Positions 8,691 to 18,640 are shown, counted from the stretch's first letter. The stretch is 64,000 nucleotides of DNA from Streptomyces sp. NP-1717 (GCF_022695985.1 NZ_JAAPBF010000005.1:30425-94424); one strand, 5' to 3'. The notes: a model not told the origin generated them from the letters alone. Numbers and translations are program-made.

Positions 8691-9575
8691 CTACACCCCC
8701 GGCGCCGGCTCGGCGGAAACCGCCGGCTCCACCGCCGGGACCGGCTCCGCACCCCGCGGCGGGGGCGCCGTCAGCGGATACACCGGGGGAGTCCCGCCGA
8801 ACTCCGGACACACCGCTCGGTGATCGCACCAGCCGCACAGCTTCGTCGGCCGGGGCCGCCAGTCACCCGTCTCCGTCGCCTGCCTGATCACCTCCCAGAG
8901 CGCCAGCAGCTTGCGCTCGATACGCTCCAGATCCGCCTCCACCGGGTCGTACGTCAAGACGTCACCACTGCCCAGATAGACCAGCTGGAGCCGGCGCGGC
9001 ACCACCCGCTTCCACCGCCAGATCACCAGCGCGTAGAACTTCATCTGGAACAGCGCGCCCTCCGCGTACTCCGGACGCGGCGCCTTGCCCGTCTTGTAGT
9101 CCACGATCCGCACCTCGCCCGACGGCGCCACGTCGACCCGGTCGATCACCCCGCGCAGCCGGAGACCCGACTCCAGCTCCGTCTCCACGAACAGCTCGCG
9201 CTCCGCCGGCTCCAGCCGCGTCGGGTCCTCCAGCGAGAACCACCGCTCGACCAGCCCCTCCGCCTCCGCCAGCCAGCGCGTCAGCCGCTCACCGCCCTCG
9301 TCCCCCTCGAACAGCTCACCCAGCTCCGGCCTCGACTCCAGCAGCCGGTCCCACTGCCCGGGAACCATCGACCGCGCCCGCGGCGCCGTACGCTCGACAG
9401 CGGGGGCGTCGAACAGCCTCTCCAGCACCGCGTGCACCAGCGTCCCCCGAGTGGCCGCCTCGCTCGGCTTCTCCGGGAGTTTGTCGATCACCCGGAACCG
9501 GTACAGCAGAGGGCACTGCATGAAGTCGCTCGCGCGCGACGGCGACAGCGACATGGGCTGCTGACTCGTACTCAT
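8691..9575 (-). CDS. RecB-family PD-(D/E)XK exonuclease with Cys cluster
   Basis: The 294-aa protein begins with the family signature LSPSRASDFMQCPLLYRF (first cluster Cys at about residue 20). It carries the nuclease core IVDYKTGKAP (catalytic D and K) followed by the QMKFYALV helix, and ends with C-x2-C-x5-C (LCGWCDHRAVCPEF). The four cysteines are arranged as in the Fe-S cluster of AddB/Cas4-type nucleases. There is no helicase domain and no CRISPR array nearby, so it is a standalone nuclease, presumably in DNA repair. The start is the ATG at 9575; homology begins within 15 residues of it. Confidence 0.88.
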   Translation of the reverse strand: MSTSQQPMSLSPSRASDFMQCPLLYRFRVIDKLPEKPSEAATRGTLVHAVLERLFDAPAVERTAPRARSMVPGQWDRLLESRPELGELFEGDEGGERLTRWLAEAEGLVERWFSLEDPTRLEPAERELFVETELESGLRLRGVIDRVDVAPSGEVRIVDYKTGKAPRPEYAEGALFQMKFYALVIWRWKRVVPRRLQLVYLGSGDVLTYDPVEADLERIERKLLALWEVIRQATETGDWRPRPTKLCGWCDHRAVCPEFGGTPPVYPLTAPPPRGAEPVPAVEPAVSAEPAPGV

Positions 9576-9684
9576 GACTCAGACCCTACGGCCCGCCACC
9601 GACAGCGAGCGGAATACCATCGACGCGAGACCTCGCACACACGGCGTCATCGAGCCAGCGACGGCGCCGCAACGAAGGGACGAC

Positions 9685-10932
9685 GTGAACAAGGACGACG
9701 AGAGCGGCGAGAGCAGGAGGCCGCGGTCCGGTCCTGAGGACGCGCCCCCCGGCGGCAAGCGGAAGCGGCCCGAAGACCCCGGGGGCGGGATCCTGATGGG
9801 CCGTCCCTTCGGCGTTCCCGTCTACGTCGCCCCCAGCTGGTTCCTGGTGGCCGCCCTCATCACCTGGGTCTTCGGCGGCCAGCTCGACCGGGTCCTGCCC
9901 GAGCTCGGCGGCGTCCGCTACCTCGTCGCGCTCTTCTTCGCCGTCGCCTTCTACGCCTCCGTACTGGTCCACGAACTGGCCCACACGGTCGTCGCCCTGC
10001 GCTACGGCCTGCCCGTACGCCGCATCCAGCTCCAGTTCTTCGGCGGCGTCTCCGAGATCGAGAAGGAGTCCGAGACCCCCGGCCGCGAGTTCATGCTCGC
10101 CTTCGTCGGCCCCCTGCTCTCCCTCGTCCTCGCCGCCTTCTTCTACCTCACGATGATGGCCGTCGAACCCGGCACCGTCCCCGGCGTCCTGCTCGCCGGA
10201 CTGATGATCTCCAACCTCATCGTCGCCGCGTTCAACCTGCTGCCCGGCCTGCCCCTGGACGGCGGCCGGATGCTCCGCGCCGTCGTCTGGAAGATCACCG
10301 GCAAACCCATGACCGGCACCGTCGCCGCCGCCTGGGTCGGCAGGGCCCTCGCCGTCGCCGTCCTCATCGGCCTCCCGCTGCTCACCCACACCGGCGCCCT
10401 CGGCAACTCCACCAAGGACATCGGCGGCATGGAGACCGTCACCGACGCACTCCTCGCCGCCATCCTCGCCGCGATCATCTGGACCGGCGCCGGCAACAGC
10501 CTGCGCATGGCACGCCTGCGCGAACACCTGCCCGAACTGCGCGCCCGCGCCCTCACCCGCCGCGCCGTCCCCGTCGAATCCGCCACCCCGCTCTCCGAAG
10601 CACTGCGCCGCGCCAACGAAGCGGGCGCCCGCGCCCTCGTCGTCGTCGACGGACAGGGCGAACCCACCGCGCTCGTCCGCGAGGCGGCCATCGTCTCGGT
10701 CCCCGCCCACCGCCGCCCCTGGGTCGCCGTCAGCGGCCTCGCCCAGGACCTCACCGACGGCATGAAGGTCCCCGCCGAACTCGCCGGAGAAGCGCTCCTC
10801 GACCGGCTCAGGGCCAGCCCCGCCACCGAATACCTCGTGGTCGAGGAGACCGGGGAGATCTACGGAGTCCTCTCCACCGCCGACGTCGAACGCGCCTTCG
10901 TCGCCGCCATGGCCAGGCCCGACTCCAAATGA
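9685..10932 (+). CDS. Site-2 protease family M50 metalloprotease with CBS domains
   Basis: This 415-aa integral membrane protein has several transmembrane helices. It carries the zinc motif H96-E97-L-A-H100 and the third ligand D192 in LPLDGGRML, which place it in the intramembrane-cleaving M50 family. The C-terminal part (about 290-410) has the pattern of a CBS pair. I chose GTG 9685, with GAAGGGA just upstream; the frame extends further back but only into the divergent nuclease start. Such enzymes often act in regulated intramembrane proteolysis of anti-sigma factors. No partner is encoded next to it, and its proximity to trmI and the proteasome genes is only positional. Confidence 0.92.
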   Translation: MNKDDESGESRRPRSGPEDAPPGGKRKRPEDPGGGILMGRPFGVPVYVAPSWFLVAALITWVFGGQLDRVLPELGGVRYLVALFFAVAFYASVLVHELAHTVVALRYGLPVRRIQLQFFGGVSEIEKESETPGREFMLAFVGPLLSLVLAAFFYLTMMAVEPGTVPGVLLAGLMISNLIVAAFNLLPGLPLDGGRMLRAVVWKITGKPMTGTVAAAWVGRALAVAVLIGLPLLTHTGALGNSTKDIGGMETVTDALLAAILAAIIWTGAGNSLRMARLREHLPELRARALTRRAVPVESATPLSEALRRANEAGARALVVVDGQGEPTALVREAAIVSVPAHRRPWVAVSGLAQDLTDGMKVPAELAGEALLDRLRASPATEYLVVEETGEIYGVLSTADVERAFVAAMARPDSK

Positions 10933-10985
10933 GGCACGCCCAAGCCAGGTGAGGGAGCCTCAAATGGAGCAGGTAGTCTGACCGC

Positions 10986-11888
10986 ATGTCCGAACCGACC
11001 GGTGCCGCCCGTCGTCGCGGCCCCTTCAAGGTCGGGGACCAGGTCCAGCTCACCGACCCCAAGGGACGCCACTACACCTTCACGCTCGAAGCCGGGAAGA
11101 ACTTCCACACCCACAAGGGTTCCTTCCCGCACGACGAGCTGATCGGTGCTCCCGAGGGCAGTGTTGTCCGCACCACGGGAAACGTCGCCTACCTCGCGCT
11201 GCGCCCCCTGCTCCCCGACTACGTCCTGTCCATGCCCCGCGGCGCCGCCGTGGTCTACCCCAAGGACGCGGGCCAGATCCTGGCCTTCGCCGACATCTTC
11301 CCCGGCGCTCGCATCGTCGAGGCCGGAGTGGGATCGGGCTCGCTCAGCAGCTTCCTGCTGCGCGCCATCGGCGACCAGGGCATGCTGCACTCCTACGAGC
11401 GCCGCCAGGACTTCGCCGACATCGCCAAGCAGAACGTGGAACGCTACTTCGGCGGCCCCCACCCCGCCTGGCAGCTCACCGTCGGTGACCTCCAGGACAA
11501 CCTCTCGGACACCGAGGTCGACCGCGTCATTCTCGACATGCTCGCACCGTGGGAATGCGTCGAGCCCGTCTCCAAGGCCCTCGTGCCCGGCGGCATCCTC
11601 TGCGCGTACGTCGCCACCACCACCCAGCTCGCCCGCACCGTCGAGACGATCCGCGAACACGGCTCGTTCAACGAACCGGCCGCCTGGGAGTCGATGGTCC
11701 GCAACTGGCACGTCGAGGGACTCGCCGTACGCCCCGACCACCGCATGATCGGCCACACCGGCTTCCTGATCACCGCCCGGCGCCTCGCCGACGGCGTCGA
11801 GCCGCCCCTGCGCCGCCGCCGCCCCTCCAAGGGCGCGTACGGCGAGGACTACGACGGTCCCGGAAGCGGCAGCGGCTCCCGGGGCTGA
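10986..11888 (+). CDS. trmI: tRNA (adenine-58-N1)-methyltransferase
   Basis: The 300-aa enzyme methylates N1 of A58 in the T-loop of tRNA using SAM. The N-terminal beta-rich domain (about 1-80) precedes a Rossmann methyltransferase domain with the SAM-binding loop EAGVGSGSLSSFLL near residue 110. A conserved acidic-aromatic segment (LDMLAPWECV) around residue 180 follows. The length matches actinobacterial TrmI such as Rv2118c. It lies just upstream of the proteasome region, an arrangement common in actinobacteria. The start ATG 10986 has GGAGCAGG some 12 nt upstream. A hairpin with a T-rich tail follows the gene. Confidence 0.94.
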   Translation: MSEPTGAARRRGPFKVGDQVQLTDPKGRHYTFTLEAGKNFHTHKGSFPHDELIGAPEGSVVRTTGNVAYLALRPLLPDYVLSMPRGAAVVYPKDAGQILAFADIFPGARIVEAGVGSGSLSSFLLRAIGDQGMLHSYERRQDFADIAKQNVERYFGGPHPAWQLTVGDLQDNLSDTEVDRVILDMLAPWECVEPVSKALVPGGILCAYVATTTQLARTVETIREHGSFNEPAAWESMVRNWHVEGLAVRPDHRMIGHTGFLITARRLADGVEPPLRRRRPSKGAYGEDYDGPGSGSGSRG

Positions 11889-11950
11889 GCCGGCGTCACC
11901 ACCCCGGCCCCGAGCCCCGGCCCGCCCGGTGATCCACAACACGACAGCGC

Positions 11951-11999
11951 CGCCGCCGAGTTCACGTCCGCCCGACACGAACTCGGCGGCGCTTTCTTT
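11951..11999 (+). terminator. Intrinsic terminator after trmI
   Basis: A 13-bp stem (11951-11963 with 11979-11991) encloses a 15-nt loop and is followed by CTTTCTTTA. This is one of the few hairpins in the window with a real T-tract. Confidence 0.85.
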
Positions 12000-12095
12000 A
12001 CGTTGGCCTTAACGACCCCGCTGTTCCACCGCACTGTGACGTGTGGCACCATTCTCGCCACCCCCCACCGGACCTGCCTTCACAGGAGACACCGC

Positions 12096-12686
12096 GTGCA
12101 GATCTCCGACCTCCCGGACCTCGCGCACACCCGCCCGCGTCCCGTGCACTGGCTCGCCACGGCCACCGCGATGGCCGCCGTGATGGCCGGCGCGGGCCTG
12201 CTCCAGCCCGACGCCGCCACCGCCAACCAGACGGGCTCCGGAACCACCACACAGACCACCCCGGACGCGGCGCCACTGCCCGCGCCCGACACCGCCGCCG
12301 TCGACTTCCCGCTCGAATGCGGTGGCGCGAAAGCACTGGTCACCAAGGAAGCCACCGGGGACCTCGACGGCGACGGCCGCCCCGAGACCGTCGCCGCGGC
12401 CCGCTGCGACGCGGGATCGGGCACCCCGCCGAACGGCGTCTACGTACTCACAGCGACGAAGGACGCGGCCGCGCCGCGCGTCGTGGCCACCCTGGTGGAC
12501 CCCGCCGACCGGCAGACCGTCGCCGACCTCGCGATACGCGACGGCCTCGTCCGGGCCCGGCTGCTCGGCTACTCGGGGCCCGACGTACCGGGCTGCTGCC
12601 CCGACGAGGAGCAGCGCCTGACCTGGCAGTGGAAGAACGGCGGCTTCATACAGAGCGCCGCGCGGAACGAGTCACGGAGCGTCTGA
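12096..12686 (+). CDS. Exported protein of unknown function, VCBS-like repeat
   Basis: I do not recognise a named family. The 196-aa product from GTG 12096 (AGGAGA 6 nt upstream) has an N-terminal hydrophobic segment of about residues 18-40 ending in A-x-A-type sequence (AATA), suggesting a signal peptide or membrane anchor. A Thr/Pro/Ala-rich linker follows. The mature part has four cysteines, a segment GDLDGDGRPETVAAARC resembling the Asp-rich FG-GAP/VCBS loops of extracellular proteins, and GCCPDEEQRLTWQW near the C-terminus. It is transcribed on its own between the trmI terminator and a convergent hairpin shared with the ferredoxin gene. Confidence 0.75.
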   Translation: MQISDLPDLAHTRPRPVHWLATATAMAAVMAGAGLLQPDAATANQTGSGTTTQTTPDAAPLPAPDTAAVDFPLECGGAKALVTKEATGDLDGDGRPETVAAARCDAGSGTPPNGVYVLTATKDAAAPRVVATLVDPADRQTVADLAIRDGLVRARLLGYSGPDVPGCCPDEEQRLTWQWKNGGFIQSAARNESRSV

Positions 12687-12695
12687 ACGGTCACA

Positions 12696-12756
12696 CCGCG
12701 TGACCGCCCGCCGCTACGGCGGCGGTGGCCCCGGCACCGGGGAGCCGGTCACGCGG
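12696..12756. terminator. Branched hairpin between convergent genes
   Basis: An 11-bp outer stem (CCGCGTGACCG 12696-12706 with CGGTCACGCGG 12746-12756) encloses two smaller GC-rich inverted repeats. The right arm overlaps the end of the ferredoxin gene on the other strand, so it probably terminates both transcripts. Confidence 0.7.
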
Positions 12757-13069
12757 CGTCGGGCCCGTACACCTCGACGCTGTCCGAGACGCGCCGTACA
12801 TGAATGCAGTCACCCGGGCACTCCCTGGCCGAGTCGACGACATCCTTGAGGATCGGCAGAGGCACGCGGGTGGTGGCGCCGGGAGTCTGGAGCAACTCGT
12901 CGTCGGCGTCCTTCACATACGCGAGCCCGTCGATGTCCAGCTCGAAGACGTCGGGCGCGTACTGGGCGCAGATCCCGTCGCCTGTGCAGAGGTCCTGGTC
13001 GATCCACACTTCGAGCGGCTCGCCGCCCTCGGTGACGGTGTCGGTCGGAGCCTGCTGCTGCACGGTCAT
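12749..13069 (-). CDS. Ferredoxin of the C-x2-D-x2-C type
   Basis: This 106-aa soluble electron carrier has cluster ligands C28-T-G-D31-G-I-C34 and C84-P. The position of the second cluster ligand is Asp, as in the archaeal CxxDxxC ferredoxins that interconvert 3Fe-4S and 4Fe-4S; an extra Cys lies at 88. Such proteins often serve cytochrome P450s or other oxidoreductases, but none is adjacent. ATG 13069 is preferred; homology begins well after it and a purine-rich stretch (GGCAGGCG) lies upstream. It is divergent from arc across a 253-bp gap. Confidence 0.9.
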   Translation of the reverse strand: MTVQQQAPTDTVTEGGEPLEVWIDQDLCTGDGICAQYAPDVFELDIDGLAYVKDADDELLQTPGATTRVPLPILKDVVDSARECPGDCIHVRRVSDSVEVYGPDAA

Positions 13070-13322
13070 ATCGCCTGCCGTTTCCTGCGTGGGGTGAGGC
13101 GACCTCGGGCAAGTCGCGCCAGCCCTGACGGGTGTTGAACACCTCGACGATACAACCGGCCGCTTTCCGATGTTGATCGGTGGGTATTCCCCTGGCGTGA
13201 GGGAGAGCGCAAGGGTGAAGATCGGACACACCCCGACAGTCTTTGTGATCTAGGGGTTTTAATCACCACCTACCCAGGTAGGGTCAGGAAGCGTCCAGCT
13301 CCCCTTGGAGGAGGTGAGGACC

Positions 13323-15089
13323 GTGGCAGCCCACGACGACGACATCAACCGCGGCATCCGGCCCGGGCGGGGGTCAGAAGACCCAGCCGGCCAGGTTGCC
13401 TATCTCGAGCAGGAAATCGCCGTCCTGCGACGTAAGCTCGCCGACTCTCCGCGTCATACGAGAATTCTCGAAGAGCGGATCGTCGAACTGCAGACAAACC
13501 TGGCAGGCGTGTCCGCGCAGAACGAGCGGCTCGCCAATACGCTGCGTGAGGCCCGCGACCAGATCGTGGCCCTCAAGGAAGAGGTCGACCGGCTCGCACA
13601 GCCGCCGGCCGGCTTCGGTGTCTTCCTGCATGCGAACGAGGACGGCACGGCCGACATCTTCACCGGGGGCCGCAAGCTCCGGGTGAACGTCAGCCCCGGC
13701 GTCGAGCTCGAAGAGCTCCGGCGCGGCCAGGAAGTCATGCTCAACGAGGCGCTCAACGTGGTCGAGGCCATGGAATTCGAGCGGGCCGGGGACATCGTCA
13801 CCCTCAAGGAGATCCTTGAGGACGGCGAGCGCGCCCTGGTCGTGGGGCACACCGACGAGGAACGGGTGGTGCGGCTCGCGGAGCCGCTGCTGGACATCAC
13901 CATCCGCGCCGGCGACGCCCTCCTGCTCGAACCGCGCTCCGGCTACGTCTACGAAGTGGTCCCCAAGAGCGAGGTCGAAGAGCTCGTCCTCGAAGAGGTA
14001 CCGGACGTCGACTACGGCAAGATCGGCGGTCTCGGCGGCCAGATCGAGATGATCCGCGACGCCGTCGAGCTTCCGTACCTCTACCCGGACCTCTTCAAAG
14101 AGCACGAACTGCGACCGCCGAAGGGCATCCTGCTCTACGGTCCTCCCGGCTGCGGCAAGACGCTCATCGCCAAGGCCGTGGCCAACTCCCTTGCCAAGAA
14201 GGTCGCGGAGGTCAGCGGCCGGCCCGCCGGCAAGAGCTACTTCCTCAACATCAAGGGTCCCGAGCTCCTCAACAAGTACGTCGGCGAGACCGAGCGGCAC
14301 ATCCGCCTGGTCTTCCAGCGCGCCCGTGAGAAGGCCAGCGAGGGCACCCCCGTCATCGTCTTCTTCGACGAGATGGAATCCCTCTTCCGCACCCGCGGCT
14401 CCGGAGTCAGCTCGGACGTGGAGAACACCATCGTCCCGCAGCTCCTCGCCGAGATCGACGGTGTGGAGGGCCTGGAGAACGTCATCGTCATCGGCGCCTC
14501 CAACCGCGAGGACATGATCGACCCCGCGATCCTGCGGCCCGGCCGTCTCGATGTGAAGATCAAGATCGAGCGTCCGGACGCGGAGGCGGCGAAGGACATC
14601 TTCGCGAAGTACCTGCGGTCCTCGCTGCCCCTGCACGAGGACGACCTGTCCGAGCACAAGGGCTCCCCCGAGTCCACGGTGCAGGGCATGATCCAGTCGG
14701 TCGTCGAGCGGATGTACACCGAGTCCGAGGAGAACCGCTTCCTCGAGGTCACGTACGCCAACGGCGACAAGGAAGTCCTCTACTTCAAGGACTTCAACTC
14801 CGGCGCGATGATCCAGAACATCGTCGACCGGGCCAAGAAGATGGCCATCAAGGACTTCCTCGACGAGAACCAGCGAGGACTCCGCGTCGCCCATCTCCTC
14901 CAGGCCTGCGTGGACGAGTTCAAGGAGAACGAGGACCTGCCCAACACCACCAACCCGGACGACTGGGCCCGCATCTCCGGCAAGAAGGGCGAGCGGATCG
15001 TCTTCATCCGCACCCTGGTCACCGGAAAACAGGGCGCGGACACCGGACGCTCCATCGACACGGTGGCGAACACCGGACAGTACCTGTAA
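13323..15089 (+). CDS. arc: Proteasome-associated AAA ATPase ARC (Mpa)
   Basis: The 588-aa hexameric ATPase recognises pupylated proteins, unfolds them and feeds them into the 20S proteasome. An N-terminal coiled coil (about residues 20-80) binds Pup, followed by the OB domains and an AAA module with Walker A G273-PPGCGK279-T, Walker B FFDEMES and arginine-finger region LRPGRLD. The protein ends in G-Q-Y-L, the penultimate-tyrosine motif that docks into the alpha ring. GTG 13323 with an extended GGAGGAGGTGAGG ribosome site is preferred over the upstream TTG in frame. It heads the arc-dop-pup-prcBA region, but a terminator separates it from dop. Confidence 0.97.
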   Translation: MAAHDDDINRGIRPGRGSEDPAGQVAYLEQEIAVLRRKLADSPRHTRILEERIVELQTNLAGVSAQNERLANTLREARDQIVALKEEVDRLAQPPAGFGVFLHANEDGTADIFTGGRKLRVNVSPGVELEELRRGQEVMLNEALNVVEAMEFERAGDIVTLKEILEDGERALVVGHTDEERVVRLAEPLLDITIRAGDALLLEPRSGYVYEVVPKSEVEELVLEEVPDVDYGKIGGLGGQIEMIRDAVELPYLYPDLFKEHELRPPKGILLYGPPGCGKTLIAKAVANSLAKKVAEVSGRPAGKSYFLNIKGPELLNKYVGETERHIRLVFQRAREKASEGTPVIVFFDEMESLFRTRGSGVSSDVENTIVPQLLAEIDGVEGLENVIVIGASNREDMIDPAILRPGRLDVKIKIERPDAEAAKDIFAKYLRSSLPLHEDDLSEHKGSPESTVQGMIQSVVERMYTESEENRFLEVTYANGDKEVLYFKDFNSGAMIQNIVDRAKKMAIKDFLDENQRGLRVAHLLQACVDEFKENEDLPNTTNPDDWARISGKKGERIVFIRTLVTGKQGADTGRSIDTVANTGQYL

Positions 15090-15096
15090 GACACAG

Positions 15097-15138
15097 ACCG
15101 GCTGCGGATGTCCGGACGGGCATCCGCAGCCGGTTGTT
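15097..15138 (+). terminator. Terminator after arc
   Basis: A perfect 14-bp stem (15097-15110 with 15121-15134) with a 10-nt loop is followed by TGTTTT. It implies that dop has its own promoter in the 190 bp that follow. Confidence 0.88.
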
Positions 15139-15326
15139 TTCCCCCATACCTTTCACGACACCAGGGCAATGACGGAAACGATCTCCCCACCGGTGCGAAG
15201 GCGTTTTAGGCTCTTCGGTACCGCCACGTCGCGCAGTGCGGGGACGGGCACCGCACACGCACCGGAGAGACAGCGGTACTTGAGCGGCGTTCCCGAGGGG
15301 GAGCACCGCCGGGCAAGGAGGGCCGC

Positions 15327-16838
15327 ATGACCGTACGGCGAGTAATGGGCATCGAGACGGAGTACGGCATCTCCGTCCCCGGCCAACCGAACGCCAATGC
15401 CATGCTCACCTCTTCCCAGATCGTCAACGCCTACGCGGCGGCGATGCACAGGGCGCGCCGCGCCCGCTGGGACTTCGAGGAGGAGAACCCGCTGCGGGAC
15501 GCACGGGGCTTCGACCTCGCCCGTGAGGCCGCCGAGTCCAGCCAGCTCACCGACGAGGACATCGGGCTGGCCAATGTGATCCTCACCAACGGCGCACGGC
15601 TCTACGTCGACCACGCGCACCCGGAGTACAGCTCCCCGGAGATCACCAACCCGCGCGACGCCGTGCTGTGGGACAAGGCCGGCGAACGGATCATGGCGGA
15701 GGCCGCCGAGCGTGCCGGACAGCTCCCCGGCGCCCAGCCGATCCTTCTCTACAAGAACAACACCGACAACAAGGGCGCCTCGTACGGCACGCACGAGAAC
15801 TACCTGATGAAGCGGGAGACCCCGTTCTCGGACATCGTGCGCCACCTGACGCCGTTCTTCGTCTCGCGGCAGGTCGTCACCGGCGCCGGCCGGGTCGGCA
15901 TCGGCCAGGACGGCCACGAGCACGGATTCCAGATCAGCCAGCGAGCGGACTACTTCGAGGTCGAGGTCGGGCTGGAGACGACACTCAAACGGCCCATCAT
16001 CAACACCAGGGACGAGCCGCACTCGGACGCCGAGAAGTACCGCAGGCTCCATGTGATCATCGGAGACGCGAATCTCTCGGAGATCTCCACCTATCTCAAG
16101 CTCGGGACGACGTCCCTGATCCTGTCCATGATCGAGGACGGGTTCATCAATGTCGACCTGGCCGTGGACCAGCCCGTCCGTACGCTCCACCAGGTCTCGC
16201 ACGACCCGTCCCTGGCCCGTCTGATCACTCTCCGCAGCGGCCGGACACTCACCGCGGTCCAGCTCCAGATGGAGTATTTCGAACTGGCTCGCAAATACGT
16301 GGAGGAGCGTTACGGCGCCGACGCGGACGAGCAGACCAGGGACGTACTGGGCCGCTGGGAGGACACGCTCAACCGCCTGGAGAACGACCCGATGAGCCTG
16401 TCGGGAGAGCTGGACTGGGTGACCAAGAAGGAGATCCTGGAGGGCTACCGCCGCCGCGACTCCCTGGAGTGGGACGCGGCACGGCTCCATCTGGTGGATC
16501 TCCAGTACTCGGACGTACGGCCCGAGAAGGGCCTGTACAACCGTCTGGTGGCCCGCGGCAAGATGAGCAGGCTCCTGGACGAGCCGGACGTCGAACGGGC
16601 CGAGACGAAGCCTCCTGAGGACACACGCGCGTACTTCCGTGGCCGCTGTCTGGAGCAGTACGCGGACGACGTGGCAGCGGCCTCCTGGGACTCGGTCATC
16701 TTCGACCTGCCGGGCCGGGACTCCCTCCAGCGGGTACCGACCATGGAACCGCTCCGGGGCACCCGCAACCACGTGAAAGAGCTCCTGGACAGGTGCCGCA
16801 CGGCCGAGGACCTGGTCCGGGTGCTCTCGGGCGGCTGA
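15327..16838 (+). CDS. dop: Pup deamidase/depupylase Dop
   Basis: The 503-aa enzyme removes Pup from substrates and, where Pup ends in Gln, deamidates it to Glu. It belongs to the glutamine-synthetase-like carboxylate-amine fold, with the metal/ATP Glu in MGIETEYG (residue 10) and the catalytic D95 in [16 protein letters not shown] disordered loop rich in charged residues (about 40-80) is typical of Dop and distinguishes it from PafA. ATG 15327 has GGAGG 6 nt upstream. It is followed after 133 bp by pup. Confidence 0.97.
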   Translation: MTVRRVMGIETEYGISVPGQPNANAMLTSSQIVNAYAAAMHRARRARWDFEEENPLRDARGFDLAREAAESSQLTDEDIGLANVILTNGARLYVDHAHPEYSSPEITNPRDAVLWDKAGERIMAEAAERAGQLPGAQPILLYKNNTDNKGASYGTHENYLMKRETPFSDIVRHLTPFFVSRQVVTGAGRVGIGQDGHEHGFQISQRADYFEVEVGLETTLKRPIINTRDEPHSDAEKYRRLHVIIGDANLSEISTYLKLGTTSLILSMIEDGFINVDLAVDQPVRTLHQVSHDPSLARLITLRSGRTLTAVQLQMEYFELARKYVEERYGADADEQTRDVLGRWEDTLNRLENDPMSLSGELDWVTKKEILEGYRRRDSLEWDAARLHLVDLQYSDVRPEKGLYNRLVARGKMSRLLDEPDVERAETKPPEDTRAYFRGRCLEQYADDVAAASWDSVIFDLPGRDSLQRVPTMEPLRGTRNHVKELLDRCRTAEDLVRVLSGG

Positions 16839-16971
16839 AATGGTCCAGGTCCGGGAATCATGGGAGTGGCCCCCGGACGTTGCAAGAACTGCGGGGCCGA
16901 TGTCGGACCCTGCTTGTAGGGTCGGATCTTGAAGGTCACATCGAGCGGGGCAACCGAGCGGGGTGAGGGTT

Positions 16972-17190
16972 ATGGCGACCAAGGACACCGACGGCGGACA
17001 GCAGAAGGCGACGCGTTCCACCGAGGAGGTCGAGGAGACGGCCGAGGACGCACAGCAGTCCGAGGACCTCAAGGAACGCCAGGAGAAGCTGTCGGACGAC
17101 GTGGACTCCGTGCTGGACGAGATCGACGACGTCCTTGAGGAGAATGCCGAGGATTTCGTTCGGTCATTTGTCCAAAAAGGCGGCGAGTAG
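16972..17190 (+). CDS. pup: Prokaryotic ubiquitin-like protein Pup
   Basis: The 72-aa disordered tag is attached by its C-terminal Glu to lysines of target proteins, marking them for the proteasome. The sequence is highly charged, with a central helix-prone segment (about 30-60, LKERQEKLSDDVDSVLDEI) that binds the ARC coiled coil. It ends in V-Q-K-G-G-E. The encoded last residue is Glu, so ligation does not require deamidation by Dop. ATG 16972 was chosen because the family starts with MATK and GAGGGT precedes it; an upstream GTG in frame would add three residues. The next gene begins 7 bp after the stop. Confidence 0.97.
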   Translation: MATKDTDGGQQKATRSTEEVEETAEDAQQSEDLKERQEKLSDDVDSVLDEIDDVLEENAEDFVRSFVQKGGE

Positions 17191-17197
17191 TTAGTAA

Positions 17198-17791
17198 ATG
17201 TCCGAATTGGGCGATGCCAAGAGATGCTCTCGATGTCAGCGGGTGCTGGAGCGAGAGGCGTTTGCGAGCAATCGCTCGACCAGCGACGGGCTCCAGGCTT
17301 ATTGCAGGAGCTGCGCCGCCGACTACTACCGTCAGCGACAAGAGGCGAAGGGACGCGCGGTGCGGGTGAAAGTGCCCGTACCGCGGGGCCATAAGCGCTG
17401 TCCGCAGTGCGAAGAAGTCAAAGCACACTCGGAGTGGGAACAGAACGCGGCGACGTCAGACGGTTACGCGAGCTACTGCAGGAAGTGCCGGGCTACTCGG
17501 CTCCAGCAGTCCTACTTCAAGCGGAAGTACGGCATCACCATGGCCCAGCGCGACGAGATGATCTCGGCGCAGATGGGCGTCTGCGTCATCTGCCTATCTG
17601 CTCCCGCCGCGCATGTGGATCACTGCCACGAGACGGGTAGGGTCCGGGGCGTACTGTGCTTCAACTGCAATTCGGCCATTGGCAAGTTGGGGGACGATCC
17701 CGACACCCTGCGCCGTGCAACCGCATACCTGGAGGGAAACGCGTGGAAGCCAACACTCGTAGCACCGGGCGTCTGCCGGCTGCCTTCCTGA
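17198..17791 (+). CDS. Endonuclease VII-like HNH nuclease inside the proteasome operon
   Basis: The 197-aa product has a C-terminal recombination endonuclease VII domain. Zinc ligands are C129-x2-C132 and C154-x2-C157, and the HNH core is D141-H142-x-H144 and N158, matching the layout of T4 endonuclease VII. The N-terminal half contains a direct duplication of a zinc-finger-like unit: C10-x2-C13...C36-x2-C39 and C68-x2-C71...C94-x2-C97, both with TSDG and a Y-C-R-x-C ending. It starts 7 bp after pup and overlaps prcB by 49 bp, so it is translated with the proteasome genes. Its GC content is visibly lower than its neighbours. The in vivo substrate is unknown. Confidence 0.88.
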   Translation: MSELGDAKRCSRCQRVLEREAFASNRSTSDGLQAYCRSCAADYYRQRQEAKGRAVRVKVPVPRGHKRCPQCEEVKAHSEWEQNAATSDGYASYCRKCRATRLQQSYFKRKYGITMAQRDEMISAQMGVCVICLSAPAAHVDHCHETGRVRGVLCFNCNSAIGKLGDDPDTLRRATAYLEGNAWKPTLVAPGVCRLPS

Positions 17792-18588
17792 CGCCCGGCT
17801 CGGCCTCGTTCATGGACTTCCTGTCCGTCCACTCGCCGGAGATCCTGCCGGGCAACCGGGTGCTGCCGCCCGTCCAGGGTGCGATCGAGGCTCCGCACGG
17901 GACGACGATCGTCGCCGTGACGTTTGCGGGCGGGGTCATCCTCGCCGGTGACCGCCGGGCCACCATGGGCAACATGATCGCGCAGCGCGACATCGAGAAG
18001 GTCTTCCCGGCCGACGAGTACTCGGCCGTGGGCATCGCGGGTACGGCGGGTCTCGCCGTGGAGATGGTCAAGCTCTTCCAGCTGGAGCTGGAGCACTTCG
18101 AGAAGGTCGAAGGCGCGCAGCTCTCCTTCGAGGGCAAGGCCAACCGGCTCTCCACGATGATCCGCAGCAATCTCGCGATGGCCATGCAGGGCCTGGCCGT
18201 CGTCCCGCTCTTCGCCGGCTGGGACGTCGATCGTGAGAAGGGCCGTATCTTCTCGTACGACGTGACGGGCGGCCGTTCCGAGGAGCACGGGTACGCGTCC
18301 ACCGGATCGGGCTCGATTTTCGCGCGTGGCGCGATGAAGAAGCTGTTCCGGGACGATCTGACGGAGGAGCAGGCCGTCACCCTCGTCATCCAGGCGCTCT
18401 ACGACGCGGCCGACGACGACTCGGCCACCGGCGGTCCGGATGTCGCCCGCAAGATCTATCCCATCGTCAACATCATGAGTGACGAGGGTTTCCGCAGGGT
18501 GACCGACGAGGAGTCCTCGCGGATCGCCCGCTCGATCATCGAGCGCCGGCTGGAGCAGCCCGACGGCCCGCGCGCCGAACTGCTCTGA
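17743..18588 (+). CDS. prcB: 20S proteasome beta subunit
   Basis: This 281-aa precursor forms the two inner, proteolytic rings of the proteasome. A 53-residue propeptide is removed at H-G|T to expose the catalytic Thr54 ([11 protein letters not shown]); the catalytic lysine follows in GDRRATMGN context. I chose GTG 17743, with GGAGGG 6 nt upstream, which lies inside the end of the endonuclease gene in another frame. The longer frame start is unsupported. The gene is followed after 52 bp by prcA, and both products assemble as alpha7-beta7-beta7-alpha7. Confidence 0.97.
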   Translation: MEANTRSTGRLPAAFLTPGSASFMDFLSVHSPEILPGNRVLPPVQGAIEAPHGTTIVAVTFAGGVILAGDRRATMGNMIAQRDIEKVFPADEYSAVGIAGTAGLAVEMVKLFQLELEHFEKVEGAQLSFEGKANRLSTMIRSNLAMAMQGLAVVPLFAGWDVDREKGRIFSYDVTGGRSEEHGYASTGSGSIFARGAMKKLFRDDLTEEQAVTLVIQALYDAADDDSATGGPDVARKIYPIVNIMSDEGFRRVTDEESSRIARSIIERRLEQPDGPRAELL

Positions 18589-18640
18589 TCCCGGCCTCCG
18601 CCGAATAGACATGTCACTGACAGGAAGGGACGGATAGCCG

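Noticed and set aside
8691..9575. Cas4 and therefore a CRISPR system
   Set aside because: The protein is a RecB-like nuclease with a similar Cys cluster, but there are no repeats or other cas genes in the window.
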